Assembly (NCBI GenBank): GCA_041879415.1
Contig: CP090851.1
Location: 1,736,001-1,800,000, forward strand
Source of the DNA: Vibrio chagasii
GTDB lineage: Bacteria; Pseudomonadota; Gammaproteobacteria; Enterobacterales; Vibrionaceae
Direction: 5' to 3'
Length of the DNA: 64,000 nt
In this document: positions 48,079 to 58,334 of the stretch, one piece after another
Position numbering within the stretch: position 1 is the first letter of the stretch
Layout: each line of letters opens with the position of its first letter
Notes under the pieces: model-generated
Seen by the model: the letters and a program-made list of their open reading frames with translations, nothing else
What the model was told of the DNA's origin: nothing
Database searches by the model: none
Made by a program: the position numbers and the translations under genes

Positions 48079-49156
48079 TGTTCGCCTCCTGAGATAATAC
48101 TTCCACTGTCATCCCATCTCGCAATCGCGATACGCCCGCTACAACTATATGTTGCCCCATCTCTAATCCTTTGATTATTTGCAACGTTTTCTGGTTGGCT
48201 TTGCCTAATACCACTTTCTGCTTTGAAACTGTGTTGTCGTCATTAATGACCCAAACGAATGAGTTCTTACGAGTCAGTTCATCGCCGTCAGCATTGAATA
48301 CCGCCTCAATAGGCACTAAAACACCGGCTTTCAGTTCTAAGCCAATATCTCGACCATGTGAGGTAACGTCGACCGCCATACCGTCCAAAATCAGGTCGTC
48401 TTCAGGCATCGGTAGTGCCAAGGTCACGGTAAAGGTTCCGGTGCTTGGATCGGGCTCTGTTGTGAACTCTTTAATGCCTGCAGGGTACTCATTACCGCTT
48501 GGGACTCGGACCAAGGCAGTCACATTTTCAAGGATAGTTTCACTAGGTTGATTAACGTAGATTTGATCAGGTAGCTGAATCACGACCTCAACATCCTCAA
48601 CGCTGTGAATATTCACGATTTGCTGACCCACTTGAATGTTCTCAAATTGGTCGACACTGACACGGGAAATGATGCCATCAACGGGAGCTTTGAGCTTAGT
48701 GAAAGACAAGCGAAGCTTCGCCAGTTCTAACTCGGCGTAGGCAATCTGACGTTGAGCGGCAATCTCATCAAACTGAGACTTCGCGAGTAAGCCCTTTTTC
48801 ACTAGAGGTTTTGAACGCCTGAACTGGCTGTTCACCACGGTATATCGAGCTTGAGCATTATCAACGTCCAATTGATAGTCCGTAGGGTCAAGCTCAGCAA
48901 TCACATCCCCAGCTTCAACTCGTTCGCCTTCTTTAACATCGAGCCTGTATATCTCGCCCGCCACACGAAAGCTCAGATGTGCTTTTTCCGCCGCATTGGC
49001 AACGGCTGGGAAATAGAGTTTGTCATTGAAATCTAATACTGAAATCTCAATTGCTTTAACTAATGGAATGTTCTCGGCCTCTACTTGAGGCTTTTCTCCA
49101 CAAGCGGTCAGCAAAGCTAAACATGACAGGCCTGTCGCTAATTTAAATGCACTCAT
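48071..49156 (-). CDS. RND efflux periplasmic adaptor lipoprotein (second adaptor)
   Basis: The ~361-residue membrane-fusion protein has the lipobox 'LALLTACG', so it is lipidated and inner-membrane anchored. 'FRVAGEIYRLDVKEGERVEAGDVIAELDPTDYQL' is the lipoyl-like half-motif, followed by an alpha-hairpin and a beta-barrel/membrane-proximal region. The start at 49156 has AGGGGG about 6 bases upstream and lies 1 base after the first adaptor's stop; a longer frame to 49213 overlaps that gene and is unlikely. It would link the pump to the outer-membrane channel. Confidence 0.9.
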   Translation of the reverse strand: MSAFKLATGLSCLALLTACGEKPQVEAENIPLVKAIEISVLDFNDKLYFPAVANAAEKAHLSFRVAGEIYRLDVKEGERVEAGDVIAELDPTDYQLDVDNAQARYTVVNSQFRRSKPLVKKGLLAKSQFDEIAAQRQIAYAELELAKLRLSFTKLKAPVDGIISRVSVDQFENIQVGQQIVNIHSVEDVEVVIQLPDQIYVNQPSETILENVTALVRVPSGNEYPAGIKEFTTEPDPSTGTFTVTLALPMPEDDLILDGMAVDVTSHGRDIGLELKAGVLVPIEAVFNADGDELTRKNSFVWVINDDNTVSKQKVVLGKANQKTLQIIKGLEMGQHIVVAGVSRLRDGMTVEVLSQEANNE

Positions 49157-49157
49157 G

Positions 49158-50192
49158 TTATAGCCCCCTTTCCTTGATCCACTCTCGAACCTTAATGCCG
49201 GATTCAAGGCCATTCACACCAGAAGTTACGATGCGGTCGCCATCGTTTAGGCCAGAGACAATGTGACGTTTTTCATCAATCACGATCGCGACTTTTTCAA
49301 CGATACCATCACTGTTCACTCGCCAAACTGAGACATCATCGCCATCAGTCATCATGGCAGAAGTCGGGATTTTGGTTGCAGCAGCTTGAGCTGACACAAG
49401 ATTCACGGTACCAGACATGCCTGGCAAGATGCCGATATCGGTTGGTCTTTCCATCACCATGGTCACTTTATATGAACCCGTTTTAGGGTCAGCTTCTGTA
49501 TCTACCTCTTGAAACGTCAGTACGTAGGAATTTTCAGGAAACGCATCAAATACCATGGTCGCATCGGTTTCAAACCCAGAAGAAAAGCGCGTAATAAGTT
49601 GGTCGGGCAATAAGAAAACGACTTTAAGAATCTGATTGGTTTGAATATTCATGACGCCTTCTTTAGCGGCAATGTACTCATGATTTTCAGCTGGAATAAT
49701 GGAAATGGTGCCATCATAAGGGGCAACTAAAGTGGTGTAGCGAAGATTCGCATTCGCTTGATTAAGCATCGCGCGAGCTGAATTGTGGTTTGCTTTCGCT
49801 TGGTCGAAATCTTGCTCTGACACTACGCGGTCTTTACGCAGTTTGATCGCACGTTGGTACTGAACATCGGCAAGCTGAAAGTTCGCTTTTGCTTGCTTCT
49901 CTAGAAGTTGATATTCATCAGGGTTTAGCATGGCGAGTTTGTCGCCTTTCGACACATGCTGACCTGCGGTCACGTCGATGCTCTGTAATAATCCGGGAAC
50001 GCGGAATGCGAGTACCGCTCTATCACCAGCTTCAGTTGTAGCAGGGAAGTTACGCTCAAAAGCATTGTTACCGACGGAGACTGTGAAGAGTTTGGCGGGT
50101 CTAGATTCAGGTTCAGGTACGGGAGGAAGCTCCTTACCACACCCAGACAACCCAGCTAAGGCCGTCAATAGGACAAGGGAGGCTCTATACAT
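49158..50192 (-). CDS. RND efflux periplasmic adaptor lipoprotein (first adaptor)
   Basis: The 344-residue protein has a lipobox 'LAGLSGC' (Cys18) and the same adaptor layout: lipoyl motif 'FRVPGLLQSIDVTAGQHVSKGDKLAMLNPDEYQLL', an alpha-hairpin (about residues 90-150), a beta-barrel and a C-terminal membrane-proximal domain. It is the first gene of the operon. Two different adaptors before one pump suggests either a heteromeric adaptor ring or alternative assemblies. No outer-membrane factor gene is present in the operon. Confidence 0.9.
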   Translation of the reverse strand: MYRASLVLLTALAGLSGCGKELPPVPEPESRPAKLFTVSVGNNAFERNFPATTEAGDRAVLAFRVPGLLQSIDVTAGQHVSKGDKLAMLNPDEYQLLEKQAKANFQLADVQYQRAIKLRKDRVVSEQDFDQAKANHNSARAMLNQANANLRYTTLVAPYDGTISIIPAENHEYIAAKEGVMNIQTNQILKVVFLLPDQLITRFSSGFETDATMVFDAFPENSYVLTFQEVDTEADPKTGSYKVTMVMERPTDIGILPGMSGTVNLVSAQAAATKIPTSAMMTDGDDVSVWRVNSDGIVEKVAIVIDEKRHIVSGLNDGDRIVTSGVNGLESGIKVREWIKERGL

Positions 50193-50283
50193 TGGTGATC
50201 ATCCATATCTATAAATATTTTTATAACATAGATTAATCGCATGTAACTTACCAGTCGGCGTAAGATTTATTTAGAGAAAATTA

Positions 50284-50324
50284 TTAAAAAAAATAACGGC
50301 TTGGAATAAATTTTCCTAAACCGT
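50284..50324 (-). terminator. pspABC terminator
   Basis: On the minus strand, ACGGTTTAGGAA and TTCCAAGCCGT form a stem with one bulge, followed by a long T run. It lies downstream of pspC. Confidence 0.7.
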
Positions 50325-50350
50325 CATCTTATATTTTTTAGGTTTTACCG

Positions 50351-50737
50351 CTACATGTTCTTAAATTCGCGGTTCACTTTAAACGTATCGGATGTGACAT
50401 AAGCTTCCATGTTGCGGACACTGGTCTCTAACTTCTGGAAATCACCCTCTAAAGTGTTCAATAGTGACTCTGCAGTTTGCCCTTTTTCCCAAGGCTTTTG
50501 CTTGAGCGTATGCTCTTGTTTAGCCTTCATTTGGTCGACATACTGAGGTGGTTGTTTTTCAAGCATAAATGTCAAAGCAATATACGCCAATAACACCAAA
50601 AAACTACCACCGAGCAGTGCAGCAGAGATAACCATGATACGAACGAGCCAAACTTCAAGGCCGAAATAGTTCGCCAACCCTGCACACACACCAGACAACT
50701 TACCGTTAATTGGATCGCGATACAGATCTCTACTCAT
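50351..50737 (-). CDS. pspC: PspC, phage-shock protein C
   Basis: The 128-residue inner-membrane protein has the PspC domain 'RDPINGKLSGVCAGLANYFGLEVWLVRIMVISAALLGGSFLVLLAYIALTF', with one or two hydrophobic helices, and a coiled-coil-like cytoplasmic or periplasmic tail ('LLNTLEGDFQKLETSVRNMEAYV'). With PspB it senses envelope damage and controls PspA recruitment. The ATG at 50737 has GGAG about 8 bases upstream and overlaps the pspB stop. Confidence 0.92.
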   Translation of the reverse strand: MSRDLYRDPINGKLSGVCAGLANYFGLEVWLVRIMVISAALLGGSFLVLLAYIALTFMLEKQPPQYVDQMKAKQEHTLKQKPWEKGQTAESLLNTLEGDFQKLETSVRNMEAYVTSDTFKVNREFKNM

Positions 50738-50963
50738 AGTTTCGTCTCCAGCTAGGTGACTCCGCATCCAGTATTTTCTCTAGCGTTGTTACGCGATCTT
50801 GCATCGACTCTGCCTGCGCTGAAAGCTTATGCAGGCGTTGAAGATCCGTTTCCGATAGCCCATTACTGGATTTCTTCTTGCTGCGGTAATGTAAGAATAA
50901 CCATAGCGGTGCCACGAAGATCAAAAAGACAATCAGTGGACCTGCAATTAGAAATGTGGACAT
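50730..50963 (-). CDS. pspB: PspB, phage-shock protein B
   Basis: The ~77-residue protein has one N-terminal transmembrane helix ('FLIAGPLIVFLIFVAPLWLFLHY'), then a basic patch and a helical tail with leucine-zipper-like spacing ('LSETDLQRLHKLSAQAESMQDRVTTLEKIL'). It partners PspC. The ATG at 50963 has AGGAG 6 bases upstream. It overlaps pspC by 8 bases. Confidence 0.92.
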   Translation of the reverse strand: MSTFLIAGPLIVFLIFVAPLWLFLHYRSKKKSSNGLSETDLQRLHKLSAQAESMQDRVTTLEKILDAESPSWRRNYE

Positions 50964-50977
50964 AGACAACTCCTGAA

Positions 50978-51649
50978 TTATTTATCGCGGTTTTCAACTT
51001 GTTGCTTCAGCTTCGCTAACTCTTTTTCAATTTCATCTTGAGCTTGTAGTTCTGCAAATTCTTGGTCTAACGATTTTGCATTGCCTGTCTTCGCGTAAAC
51101 ATCCGCTTCAGCTTCTAATTCATCCACTTTACGCGAGAATTGCTCAAACTTCGCCATTGCTTCACTGGTTTTGCTTGAGTGCAGGTGTTTTTGCACATCA
51201 CGACGATTGCTTGCTGCGTTGTTGCGGATCATCAATGCTTGTTGCTTGGCACGTGTTTCTGCGATCTTAGTTTCAAGCTTACCAATCTCATTCGTTAGTT
51301 TCTCAATTGTTTCATGCACTAACGTTTGCTCTGTGTGTAGACTCTTGATGATGTCTTCCAGCTTTTGTTTTTCGATCAACGCCGCTCTCGCTAGATCTTC
51401 ACGTTGCTTGGTCAGTGCCAGTGTCGCTTTATTCTGCCAATCAAGAATCTGAGTTTCGATAGCTTCAACTTTACGAGCAAGTTCTTTCTTGTCCGCAATA
51501 GCTTTTGCTGAGTTAGTGCGAACCTCTACCAATGTATCTTCCATTTCTTGGATGATCAGACGAATCATTTTTTCAGGATCTTCAGCCTTGTCTAATAGTG
51601 CGCTGATGTTTGAGTTTACGATGTCTGCAAAGCGAGAAAAAATACCCAT
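50978..51649 (-). CDS. pspA: PspA, phage-shock protein A
   Basis: The 223-residue protein is almost all coiled coil (PspA/IM30/ESCRT-III-like). It opens with the amphipathic membrane-binding helix '[40 protein letters not shown]'. It binds damaged inner membrane, and its unassembled form inhibits PspF. The ATG at 51649 has AGGAG 6 bases upstream. It is first in pspABC. The expected sigma-54 promoter lies upstream. Confidence 0.95.
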   Translation of the reverse strand: MGIFSRFADIVNSNISALLDKAEDPEKMIRLIIQEMEDTLVEVRTNSAKAIADKKELARKVEAIETQILDWQNKATLALTKQREDLARAALIEKQKLEDIIKSLHTEQTLVHETIEKLTNEIGKLETKIAETRAKQQALMIRNNAASNRRDVQKHLHSSKTSEAMAKFEQFSRKVDELEAEADVYAKTGNAKSLDQEFAELQAQDEIEKELAKLKQQVENRDK

Positions 51650-51756
51650 GAGGAACTCCTTAATTACAATTGAAGGCAAATGCGTTTTAAATCGTTGTGC
51701 GACTCATCACCACTTGCTCGCTAATTTACATTTGTTGTTAAACCTACCATAAGTAA

Positions 51757-51773
51757 TCCAAGTAGCGTGCCAA
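51757..51773 (-). promoter_or_regulatory. Sigma-54-type promoter of pspABC
   Basis: The minus strand reads TTGGCACGCTACTTGGA, close to the sigma-54 -24/-12 consensus (TTGGCACG-N4-TTGCA): the GG at -24 is intact and the -12 element deviates by one base. The E. coli pspA promoter, from memory, deviates in the same element. It lies 108 bases before the pspA ATG. PspF upstream activating sites are expected between this site and pspF but were not resolved. Confidence 0.7.
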
Positions 51774-51921
51774 CTTTTAAGGCATTAATTATCAGCCACT
51801 TACAATGTAATGGCGATTAACCTGAACCATGCTATGATGAATTTAACCAAGTATTGGTATTTTTCACCATTACAGCCCTTATATGACCTCCACCAGCGCT
51901 CAGCTACTACAAGGACCCGCT

Positions 51922-52944
51922 ATGCAGCAGAATCTCATTGGTGAATCACCTAGCTTTCTCTCTGTTTTGGACAAAGTTTCTCAACTGGCTCCAATAGAGA
52001 GACCTATTCTGATCATTGGCGAGCGTGGTACAGGTAAGGAGTTGATTGCACAAAGGCTCCATTACCTCTCAAAGCGTTGGGACCAACCCTTGATTTCGCT
52101 AAACTGTTCAACACTGAGTGAAGGCTTGATTGATTCAGAGCTGTTTGGTCATGAGTCAGGCTCCTTTACCGGCTCAAAAGGTCGTCACCATGGCCGATTT
52201 GAAAGAGCAGAGGGCGGCACACTATTTCTTGATGAACTCGCGACAACGCCCCTTGCAGTTCAAGAGAAACTATTGCGGGTTATTGAATACGGACAATATG
52301 AACGTGTTGGTGGACAAAAAGCACTAAGTGCAAATGTAAGGCTGGTGTGTGCGACTAATGCAGACCTACCAGAGATGGCATCTAAGGGCGAATTCAGAGC
52401 CGACTTATTAGATAGACTCGCCTTTGATGTGATAACAATTCCTCCGCTCCGTGAACGTAAAGAAGACATCACATTACTGGCCGAATACTACGCTATTAAG
52501 ATGTGCCGTGAATTAGAGCTTGAGCTATTTGTTGGCTTTGCACCATCTGCTATTGAATCCTTATTGGCATACTCTTGGCCAGGTAATGTCAGGGAGCTCA
52601 AGAACGTCATCGAGCGTGCCATCTACCAACATGGCAATAACCCATATCCTATTGAATCTTTGGTATTTAACCCGTTCAAGCCAGCATGGGACACAAATCA
52701 AGAATCCTCTCAAGTAATTGGCAATGATCCATCCAACAGCCATACTTCTACTGAGAGCTCGTTTTCTTTGCCTCTTGACTACAAAGCATGGCAAGAACAA
52801 CAAGATATCAAACTGCTCAATCAAGCTTTAAAACAGAGCAAGTACAACCAAAAACAAGCCGCCGAATTACTCGGGCTCACCTACAACCAATTAAGGGGAA
52901 TGGTGAGGAAGTACGCGATTGTCGGACAAGGCAGTGAGAAATAG
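51922..52944 (+). CDS. pspF: PspF, sigma-54 enhancer-binding activator of psp
   Basis: The 340-residue AAA+ activator has Walker A 'GERGTGKE', Walker B 'LFLDELATT', the R-finger region 'FRADLLDRLAFDV' and a C-terminal Fis-type helix-turn-helix ('YNQKQAAELLGLTYNQLRG'). Like E. coli PspF it lacks an N-terminal sensory domain and is controlled by PspA. The sigma-54-contacting loop reads GSFTGS instead of the canonical GAFTGA. The ATG at 51922 has AAGGAC 5 bases upstream; a longer start at 51883 is possible. It is divergent from pspABC. Confidence 0.93.
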   Translation: MQQNLIGESPSFLSVLDKVSQLAPIERPILIIGERGTGKELIAQRLHYLSKRWDQPLISLNCSTLSEGLIDSELFGHESGSFTGSKGRHHGRFERAEGGTLFLDELATTPLAVQEKLLRVIEYGQYERVGGQKALSANVRLVCATNADLPEMASKGEFRADLLDRLAFDVITIPPLRERKEDITLLAEYYAIKMCRELELELFVGFAPSAIESLLAYSWPGNVRELKNVIERAIYQHGNNPYPIESLVFNPFKPAWDTNQESSQVIGNDPSNSHTSTESSFSLPLDYKAWQEQQDIKLLNQALKQSKYNQKQAAELLGLTYNQLRGMVRKYAIVGQGSEK

Positions 52945-53046
52945 CCACACTCATAGGATTATTATTTGGAGCCGAATAAATAAAATGTTAAATTATCCGG
53001 ATCTTGAGGCTCCTCTAACGCCTCGTTTCGAAAAGTATTTCTTTTT

Positions 53047-54669
53047 ATGAAAGCACTAATAAGACTATCACTGAGCATCTGCACGCTGAGCTTTTTAGCT
53101 GGATGTGGTGAGAGTGTGAATCACGACCAAATTCGTGAAAAAGGCTTCATTTATTGCGGCCAAGGTAATCCTAGTACCTTCAACCCTCAATTGGTTGATA
53201 GTGGAATTACAGCAGAATCGCTGAGCCCTCAAATCTTCGACACGCTGCTCACACTCGATCCTATGACCTATCGACCACAACAGAACCTAGCAACAAGCTG
53301 GTCTGTCGATAAATCAGGTACTGAATACACTTTCAAACTGCGCCCGAACGTCGCGTTCCAGACCACAGACTGGTTTACGCCAACCCGTTCTATGAACGCG
53401 CAAGATGTGGTTTTTAGTTTCGAACGTATCATTGATAGCTCAAACCCATTCCACTATGTGGGCGGCGGTCTATATCCATGGTTTGCTGGCATCGATTTCA
53501 AGAACTTGATTGTCGATATCACGGCAGTGGATGACTTAACGGTTAAATTCCAATTAAGTCGACCAGATAATTCTTTTCTAAATAACATCGCGACCAGTTA
53601 CGCGGTGATCCACTCTAAAGAATACGCAAACCAACTCGTGGCTGCTGATGAGAAGAATGAAATCGACTCTAAGCCAGTTGGTACAGGCCCATTCTATCTG
53701 GATGAATATCAAATCAACGACTTGGTGCGTCTTAAAAAGAACAAGCATTACTGGAAAGGTGATGTGCAAATGGACCAAGTGGTTTTCGATACCTCACAAC
53801 GCGGAACTGGCACACTCGCTAAGTTGCTGCGCAATGAATGTGACGTGTTGAACTCGCCGATCTCTAGCCAGATTCCAATCATTCAAGCACACGAAGAGCT
53901 GCAGATATCTGCGACACCAGCGGTTAATGTCTCTTTCATCGCCCTTAATACAGAGCACCCAGCCCTGCGTGATTCTCGCGTACGCAAAGCGCTGAACTTG
54001 GCTATCAACCGCCAGAATATTCTTGATTCGGTATACTACGGTACGGGCACCAAGGCTTATACACTGCTGCCGCCGACATCTTGGGCTCATCAGAAAGACA
54101 ATGTTCAAGTACGCTATGACCGAAACTATGCGATTGCCCTTCTCAAAGAAGCCGGCGTAGAGCCAGGGTTGGAGCTTTCAATGTGGGTACCGCTAGAACC
54201 AAGAGCGTACAACCCAAGCCCACGTAAGACTGCTGAGCTTATCCAAGCTAACTTAGCGGACATCGGCATCGAATTGAAACTTTACACTGACGACCGATTC
54301 GACCGTACACAGCTGTCTTCAATCGCCTCAACAGATCTGCTACTAACTGGCTGGATTGGTAATACTGGTGACCCTGATAACTTCTTACGTCCCCTACTCT
54401 CGTGCAGCTCTGAGCGCGCAGGTCTCAACGTATCGATGTGGTGTAATTCAGACTTTGATTTCCTTCTGGATTTAGCCTTAGAGATCAACCAACAAAGGCA
54501 CCGTGTAAACTTGTATCGCCAAGCCCAAAACATTCTCAACGAGGAAGTTCCTGTGATCCCTCTGGCTCACGGAGTGCAGTTCCGCGTTCATGATCGTTCA
54601 CTAACCGGCTTTAAACAAAGCCCGTTCAATGCCCAACCTTTTGATCAAGTCAGAAGAGAGGTGCACTGA
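53047..54669 (+). CDS. sapA: SapA, peptide ABC-transporter substrate-binding lipoprotein
   Basis: The 540-residue solute receptor (SBP family 5) has a lipobox 'SFLAGC' (Cys20) and the family motifs 'GNPSTFNPQLVDSG', 'SKPVGTGPFYLDEY', 'DSRVRKALNLAINRQNI' and 'GWIGNTGDPDNFL'. In enteric bacteria SapA is the receptor for a Sap system linked to antimicrobial-peptide tolerance and putrescine or potassium handling. E. coli SapA lacks an obvious lipobox as I recall, so lipidation may be a local trait. Its stop overlaps the sapB start. It is first gene of sapABCDF. Confidence 0.92.
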   Translation: MKALIRLSLSICTLSFLAGCGESVNHDQIREKGFIYCGQGNPSTFNPQLVDSGITAESLSPQIFDTLLTLDPMTYRPQQNLATSWSVDKSGTEYTFKLRPNVAFQTTDWFTPTRSMNAQDVVFSFERIIDSSNPFHYVGGGLYPWFAGIDFKNLIVDITAVDDLTVKFQLSRPDNSFLNNIATSYAVIHSKEYANQLVAADEKNEIDSKPVGTGPFYLDEYQINDLVRLKKNKHYWKGDVQMDQVVFDTSQRGTGTLAKLLRNECDVLNSPISSQIPIIQAHEELQISATPAVNVSFIALNTEHPALRDSRVRKALNLAINRQNILDSVYYGTGTKAYTLLPPTSWAHQKDNVQVRYDRNYAIALLKEAGVEPGLELSMWVPLEPRAYNPSPRKTAELIQANLADIGIELKLYTDDRFDRTQLSSIASTDLLLTGWIGNTGDPDNFLRPLLSCSSERAGLNVSMWCNSDFDFLLDLALEINQQRHRVNLYRQAQNILNEEVPVIPLAHGVQFRVHDRSLTGFKQSPFNAQPFDQVRREVH

Positions 54670-55631
54670 TGTTTTGGTATACATTAAGACGTATTAACCT
54701 GTTCGTTATCACGCTTGCTATCCTGACGATGGTCGGCTTTTCGTTACTGCGACTCGACCAAACCTCACCGTGGGCGATTCAAGATTTCTGGCCGGGTTGG
54801 TTAAGCTACGTCACTGAATTGTCGACGCTGAATTTTGGCTTGAGCAAACACGGTACCCCTATCATTGATGAGCTTGTGGTTGTATTCCCAGCCACATTAG
54901 AGCTGTGTTTCTTTGCCTTCGTATTAGCGCTTTTGATTGGCATCCCTTTTGGGACCATCGCAGGCATGAGACAAGGTAAATTTGTCGACACCACTATCTC
55001 CTTCACCTCGATGGCAGGTTACTCTGCACCAATATTCTGGGTTGCACTATTGATGATCATGGTGTTCTCTCTGCATTTTGAAATGTTCCCTGTTGGCGGT
55101 CGATACGATCTACTTTATGAGATTGAACACGTGACTGGCTTTGCGATCATCGATGCCTTTTTTGCTGAAGGTCGCTACCGCGCACACGCTTTGCAAAGTG
55201 TCATCGAGCACATGGCGCTGCCGTGTCTTGTTTTAGCATTGGCACCGACGACTCAGGTTATCCGTTTAATGCGAGCATCTGTGGCTGAAGTAATGACGCA
55301 GAACTATATCCGTGCGGCACGTATTAAAGGTCTATCAACAAGAGAGATCGTGACTCAGCACGTATTACGAAATGCGATTCCACCGATTATTCCTAAGGTC
55401 GGTGTTCAGCTTTCGAGCATGTTAACGCTTGCGATCATCACCGAGTCTATCTTTAACTGGCCGGGGATTGGGCGCTGGCTATTAGACGCATTATCGAATC
55501 AAGATTACGTTTCTATTCAAGCTGGCGTAATTGTGGTGGCAACTCTGGTTTTGACTGCAAATATTCTGTCTGATCTACTAGGCGCTATGGTCAACCCACT
55601 GGTAAGGAAGGAATGGTATGCTAACAAATAA
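54669..55631 (+). CDS. sapB: SapB, peptide ABC-transporter permease
   Basis: The 320-residue inner-membrane permease of the DppB/OppB group has about six helices. The conserved EAA loop reads 'YIRAARIKGLSTREIVTQHVLRNAIPPI'. It pairs with SapC. It starts on the last base of sapA and ends 14 bases inside sapC. Confidence 0.93.
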   Translation: MFWYTLRRINLFVITLAILTMVGFSLLRLDQTSPWAIQDFWPGWLSYVTELSTLNFGLSKHGTPIIDELVVVFPATLELCFFAFVLALLIGIPFGTIAGMRQGKFVDTTISFTSMAGYSAPIFWVALLMIMVFSLHFEMFPVGGRYDLLYEIEHVTGFAIIDAFFAEGRYRAHALQSVIEHMALPCLVLALAPTTQVIRLMRASVAEVMTQNYIRAARIKGLSTREIVTQHVLRNAIPPIIPKVGVQLSSMLTLAIITESIFNWPGIGRWLLDALSNQDYVSIQAGVIVVATLVLTANILSDLLGAMVNPLVRKEWYANK

Positions 55632-56505
55632 CGTCTACCAGGAAGAACAAATTCCTACCCAGTTTGAGCGCTTCTGGCGTAGCTTCCGCTCTAACAACCT
55701 TGCGATGTTTGGCTTGTGGTGTTTGATACTTATCATTCTGGTGACGATCACTTCTCCGTGGTTGGCGCCCCATGATGCACAAGAGCAAACCGGCCATCTA
55801 CTAACACCACCATCTTGGGATCCAGCAGGTACTGTTGAATACTTCTTGGGTACAGACGATCTAGGCCGAGATATTCTCTCTCGCTTGATCATTGGCTCTC
55901 AGCTTACCTTTGGTGCGGCGGTCGTGATTACCTTTATCGCTGCCGTTATTGGCTGTCTCATTGGCGTGCTTGCGGGTATGACGCGTGGTTTGCTATCAAG
56001 TACTCTAAACCACCTGCTTGATACGGTGATGTCGATTCCGTCTCTGCTACTAGCAATCATCTTTGTAGCATTCCTTGGCTTTGGCGAGTTCAATATCTTG
56101 CTGGCCTTATGTTTGGCATTGATTCCGCGCTTTATTCGCTCGGTCTACATTGCCGTACATGCTGAAGTAGAAAAAGACTATATTCTGGCTTCTCGCCTTG
56201 ATGGTGCGAACGACTTCTACCTGCTGTGGAACTCGATTCTTCCGAATATTCTTACTGTTGTGGCACTAGAAATTACACTGGCGTTATCGGTCGCAATTCT
56301 TGATATCACTGCCTTAGGCTTCCTTGGTCTTGGCGCTCAAGCACCAAGCACAGAATGGGGCTCTATCCTAGGTGATTCTGTAGAACTGATTTATCTCGCA
56401 CCATGGACAGTAACCCTACCCGGCCTAGCCATTATGTTTACAGTGATTGTGATTAACCTCGTCGGTGAAGGTGTTCGCCAAGCGCTAAATGCAGGAATCG
56501 AATAA
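55618..56505 (+). CDS. sapC: SapC, peptide ABC-transporter permease
   Basis: The 295-residue permease of the DppC/OppC group has '[24 protein letters not shown]' near residue 80 and EAA loop '[25 protein letters not shown]', with about six helices. It forms the transmembrane channel with SapB. Its stop overlaps the sapD start by one base. Confidence 0.93.
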   Translation: MLTNNVYQEEQIPTQFERFWRSFRSNNLAMFGLWCLILIILVTITSPWLAPHDAQEQTGHLLTPPSWDPAGTVEYFLGTDDLGRDILSRLIIGSQLTFGAAVVITFIAAVIGCLIGVLAGMTRGLLSSTLNHLLDTVMSIPSLLLAIIFVAFLGFGEFNILLALCLALIPRFIRSVYIAVHAEVEKDYILASRLDGANDFYLLWNSILPNILTVVALEITLALSVAILDITALGFLGLGAQAPSTEWGSILGDSVELIYLAPWTVTLPGLAIMFTVIVINLVGEGVRQALNAGIE

Positions 56506-57506
56506 TGCCGTTACTTGATATTCGACATCTAACCATTGAAATTGAGACCCCTCAAGGGATGGTTAAAGCGGTAGATCGAATGAGTATTACCCTCAATGAA
56601 GGGGAAATTCGTGGTTTAGTAGGTGAATCAGGCTCTGGTAAAAGCTTGGTTGCTAAAGCGATCGTTGGTGTTTGTAAAGAAAACTGGAAGGTATCCGCTG
56701 ACCGTATGCGACTCGGGAATGTTGACCTGCTTCAACTAACACCGAAAGAGCGCAGACGTGTTATTGCTCGTGATATTGCGATGATTTTCCAAGAGCCATC
56801 AACGTGTCTTGATCCTTCAGAAAAAGTGGGCAATCAACTGATCGAAGCCATTCCCTCACACGCCTTTGAAGGTCGATGGTGGCAACGATTTAAGTGGCGC
56901 AAGAAGCAAGCTATCGCACTGTTGCACAAAGTCGGCATCAAAGATCACTCGCGCCTAATGGACAGCTACTCTTACGAGCTCACTGATGGTGAGTGTCAAA
57001 AGGTGATGATCGCGATGGCGATCGCGGCCAAGCCGAAGGTCTTGATTGCCGATGAACCGACCAACGACTTGGATCCTATTACCCAGTCTCAGATCTTGCG
57101 ATTATTGAGCCGTATGAATCAGCTCCATAACACGACCATTATCCTGATCGGCCATGACTTAACGACCATCACTCAATGGGCGACTCGAATTACCGTTATG
57201 TACTGTGGTCAGTCTGTTGAATCTGCGGATACGCAAAAACTGTTGGATGCACCAAAGCACCCATACACTGTGGCTCTGTTGAAAGCGATGCCAGACTTTA
57301 ACGACTGGATCCCACACAAAGAGAAGCTTCAGTCGCTACCAGGGTCGATTCCTCCACTACAGCATCTTCCTATTGGTTGTCGATTGGGTCCACGTTGCCC
57401 TTACGCGCAAAGACAGTGTGTGGAAATCCCACACACTAAACGAATCAAAAACCATAAGTTTAACTGTCATTTCCCTCTGAATATGGAGAAGAAAAAGAAA
57501 TCATGA
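56505..57506 (+). CDS. sapD: SapD, peptide ABC-transporter ATPase
   Basis: The 333-residue ATPase has Walker A 'GESGSGKS', signature region '[18 protein letters not shown]' (the canonical LSGGQ is degenerate, ELTDGE), Walker B '[13 protein letters not shown]' and H-loop 'LIGHDLT'. A C-terminal oligopeptide/dipeptide-transporter segment carries cysteines '[15 protein letters not shown]', typical of a [4Fe-4S]-like motif in DppD/OppD. The degenerate signature is a SapD trait in E. coli too, as I recall. Confidence 0.92.
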   Translation: MPLLDIRHLTIEIETPQGMVKAVDRMSITLNEGEIRGLVGESGSGKSLVAKAIVGVCKENWKVSADRMRLGNVDLLQLTPKERRRVIARDIAMIFQEPSTCLDPSEKVGNQLIEAIPSHAFEGRWWQRFKWRKKQAIALLHKVGIKDHSRLMDSYSYELTDGECQKVMIAMAIAAKPKVLIADEPTNDLDPITQSQILRLLSRMNQLHNTTIILIGHDLTTITQWATRITVMYCGQSVESADTQKLLDAPKHPYTVALLKAMPDFNDWIPHKEKLQSLPGSIPPLQHLPIGCRLGPRCPYAQRQCVEIPHTKRIKNHKFNCHFPLNMEKKKKS

Positions 57507-58285
57507 GTGCATTATTAGAAGTCAGTGAATTATCTAAAGACTTTACGACTCGCTCTGGTCTTTTCCGTAAAAAGATTCATCAAGCGGTGAAGCCGGTAAG
57601 CTTTACGCTTGAAGCAGGCCAAACGATCGGTTTTATTGGTCAGAACGGCTCTGGGAAATCGACATTAGCAAGAATGCTAGCAGGTATGGTAGAACCGACT
57701 GCGGGTGAGATTCGTGTAAACGGTGAAAAGCTGGAACACAAAGACTACTCAACTCGCTGTAAGTTGATTCGCATGATCTTCCAAGATCCCAATACATCGC
57801 TTAACCCACGCATTCAGATTGGTCGTATTCTTGAAGGTCCTTTGAAGCGAAACACCAACATGCCACCAGAAGCCCGTATGCGCCGTGTAAAGGACACACT
57901 CTTACGTGTAGGTCTTTTACCAGAGCATGCTTACTTCTACCCTCAGATGCTTGCTGCTGGCCAGAAACAAAGGGTTTGTCTAGCTCGTGCCTTGATACTT
58001 CAGCCATCAATCATTGTCGCTGACGAAGCTTTGAACGGTCTAGATATGGCAATGCGTTCTCAGATCATCAACCTGTTCTTAGAACTGCAAGAAGAGATGG
58101 GCGTATCCTTCGTCTACGTATCTCAACACCTTGGCATTGTTAAGCACATCACCGATAAGATCATCGTGATGCATGAAGGTGATGTGGTTGAGAGTGGGGA
58201 CACCGATGAAGTGCTGACCAACCCAAGTCACCAAATCACTCAAAGGCTGGTTGAGAGCCATTTCTCGAAAGCGCCAAACCACTAG
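57503..58285 (+). CDS. sapF: SapF, peptide ABC-transporter ATPase
   Basis: The 260-residue ATPase partner of SapD has Walker A 'GQNGSGKST', Q-loop '[12 protein letters not shown]', signature '[16 protein letters not shown]' (degenerate, LAAGQ), Walker B '[12 protein letters not shown]' and H-loop 'YVSQHLGIV'. Its start overlaps the sapD stop by 4 bases (ATGA). It completes the SapABCDF importer. Confidence 0.92.
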   Translation: MSALLEVSELSKDFTTRSGLFRKKIHQAVKPVSFTLEAGQTIGFIGQNGSGKSTLARMLAGMVEPTAGEIRVNGEKLEHKDYSTRCKLIRMIFQDPNTSLNPRIQIGRILEGPLKRNTNMPPEARMRRVKDTLLRVGLLPEHAYFYPQMLAAGQKQRVCLARALILQPSIIVADEALNGLDMAMRSQIINLFLELQEEMGVSFVYVSQHLGIVKHITDKIIVMHEGDVVESGDTDEVLTNPSHQITQRLVESHFSKAPNH

Positions 58286-58334
58286 TCTGAAACTACTAAG
58301 CTAGAACCAAGCTATGTTGAGTAGGAGGGAAAGT

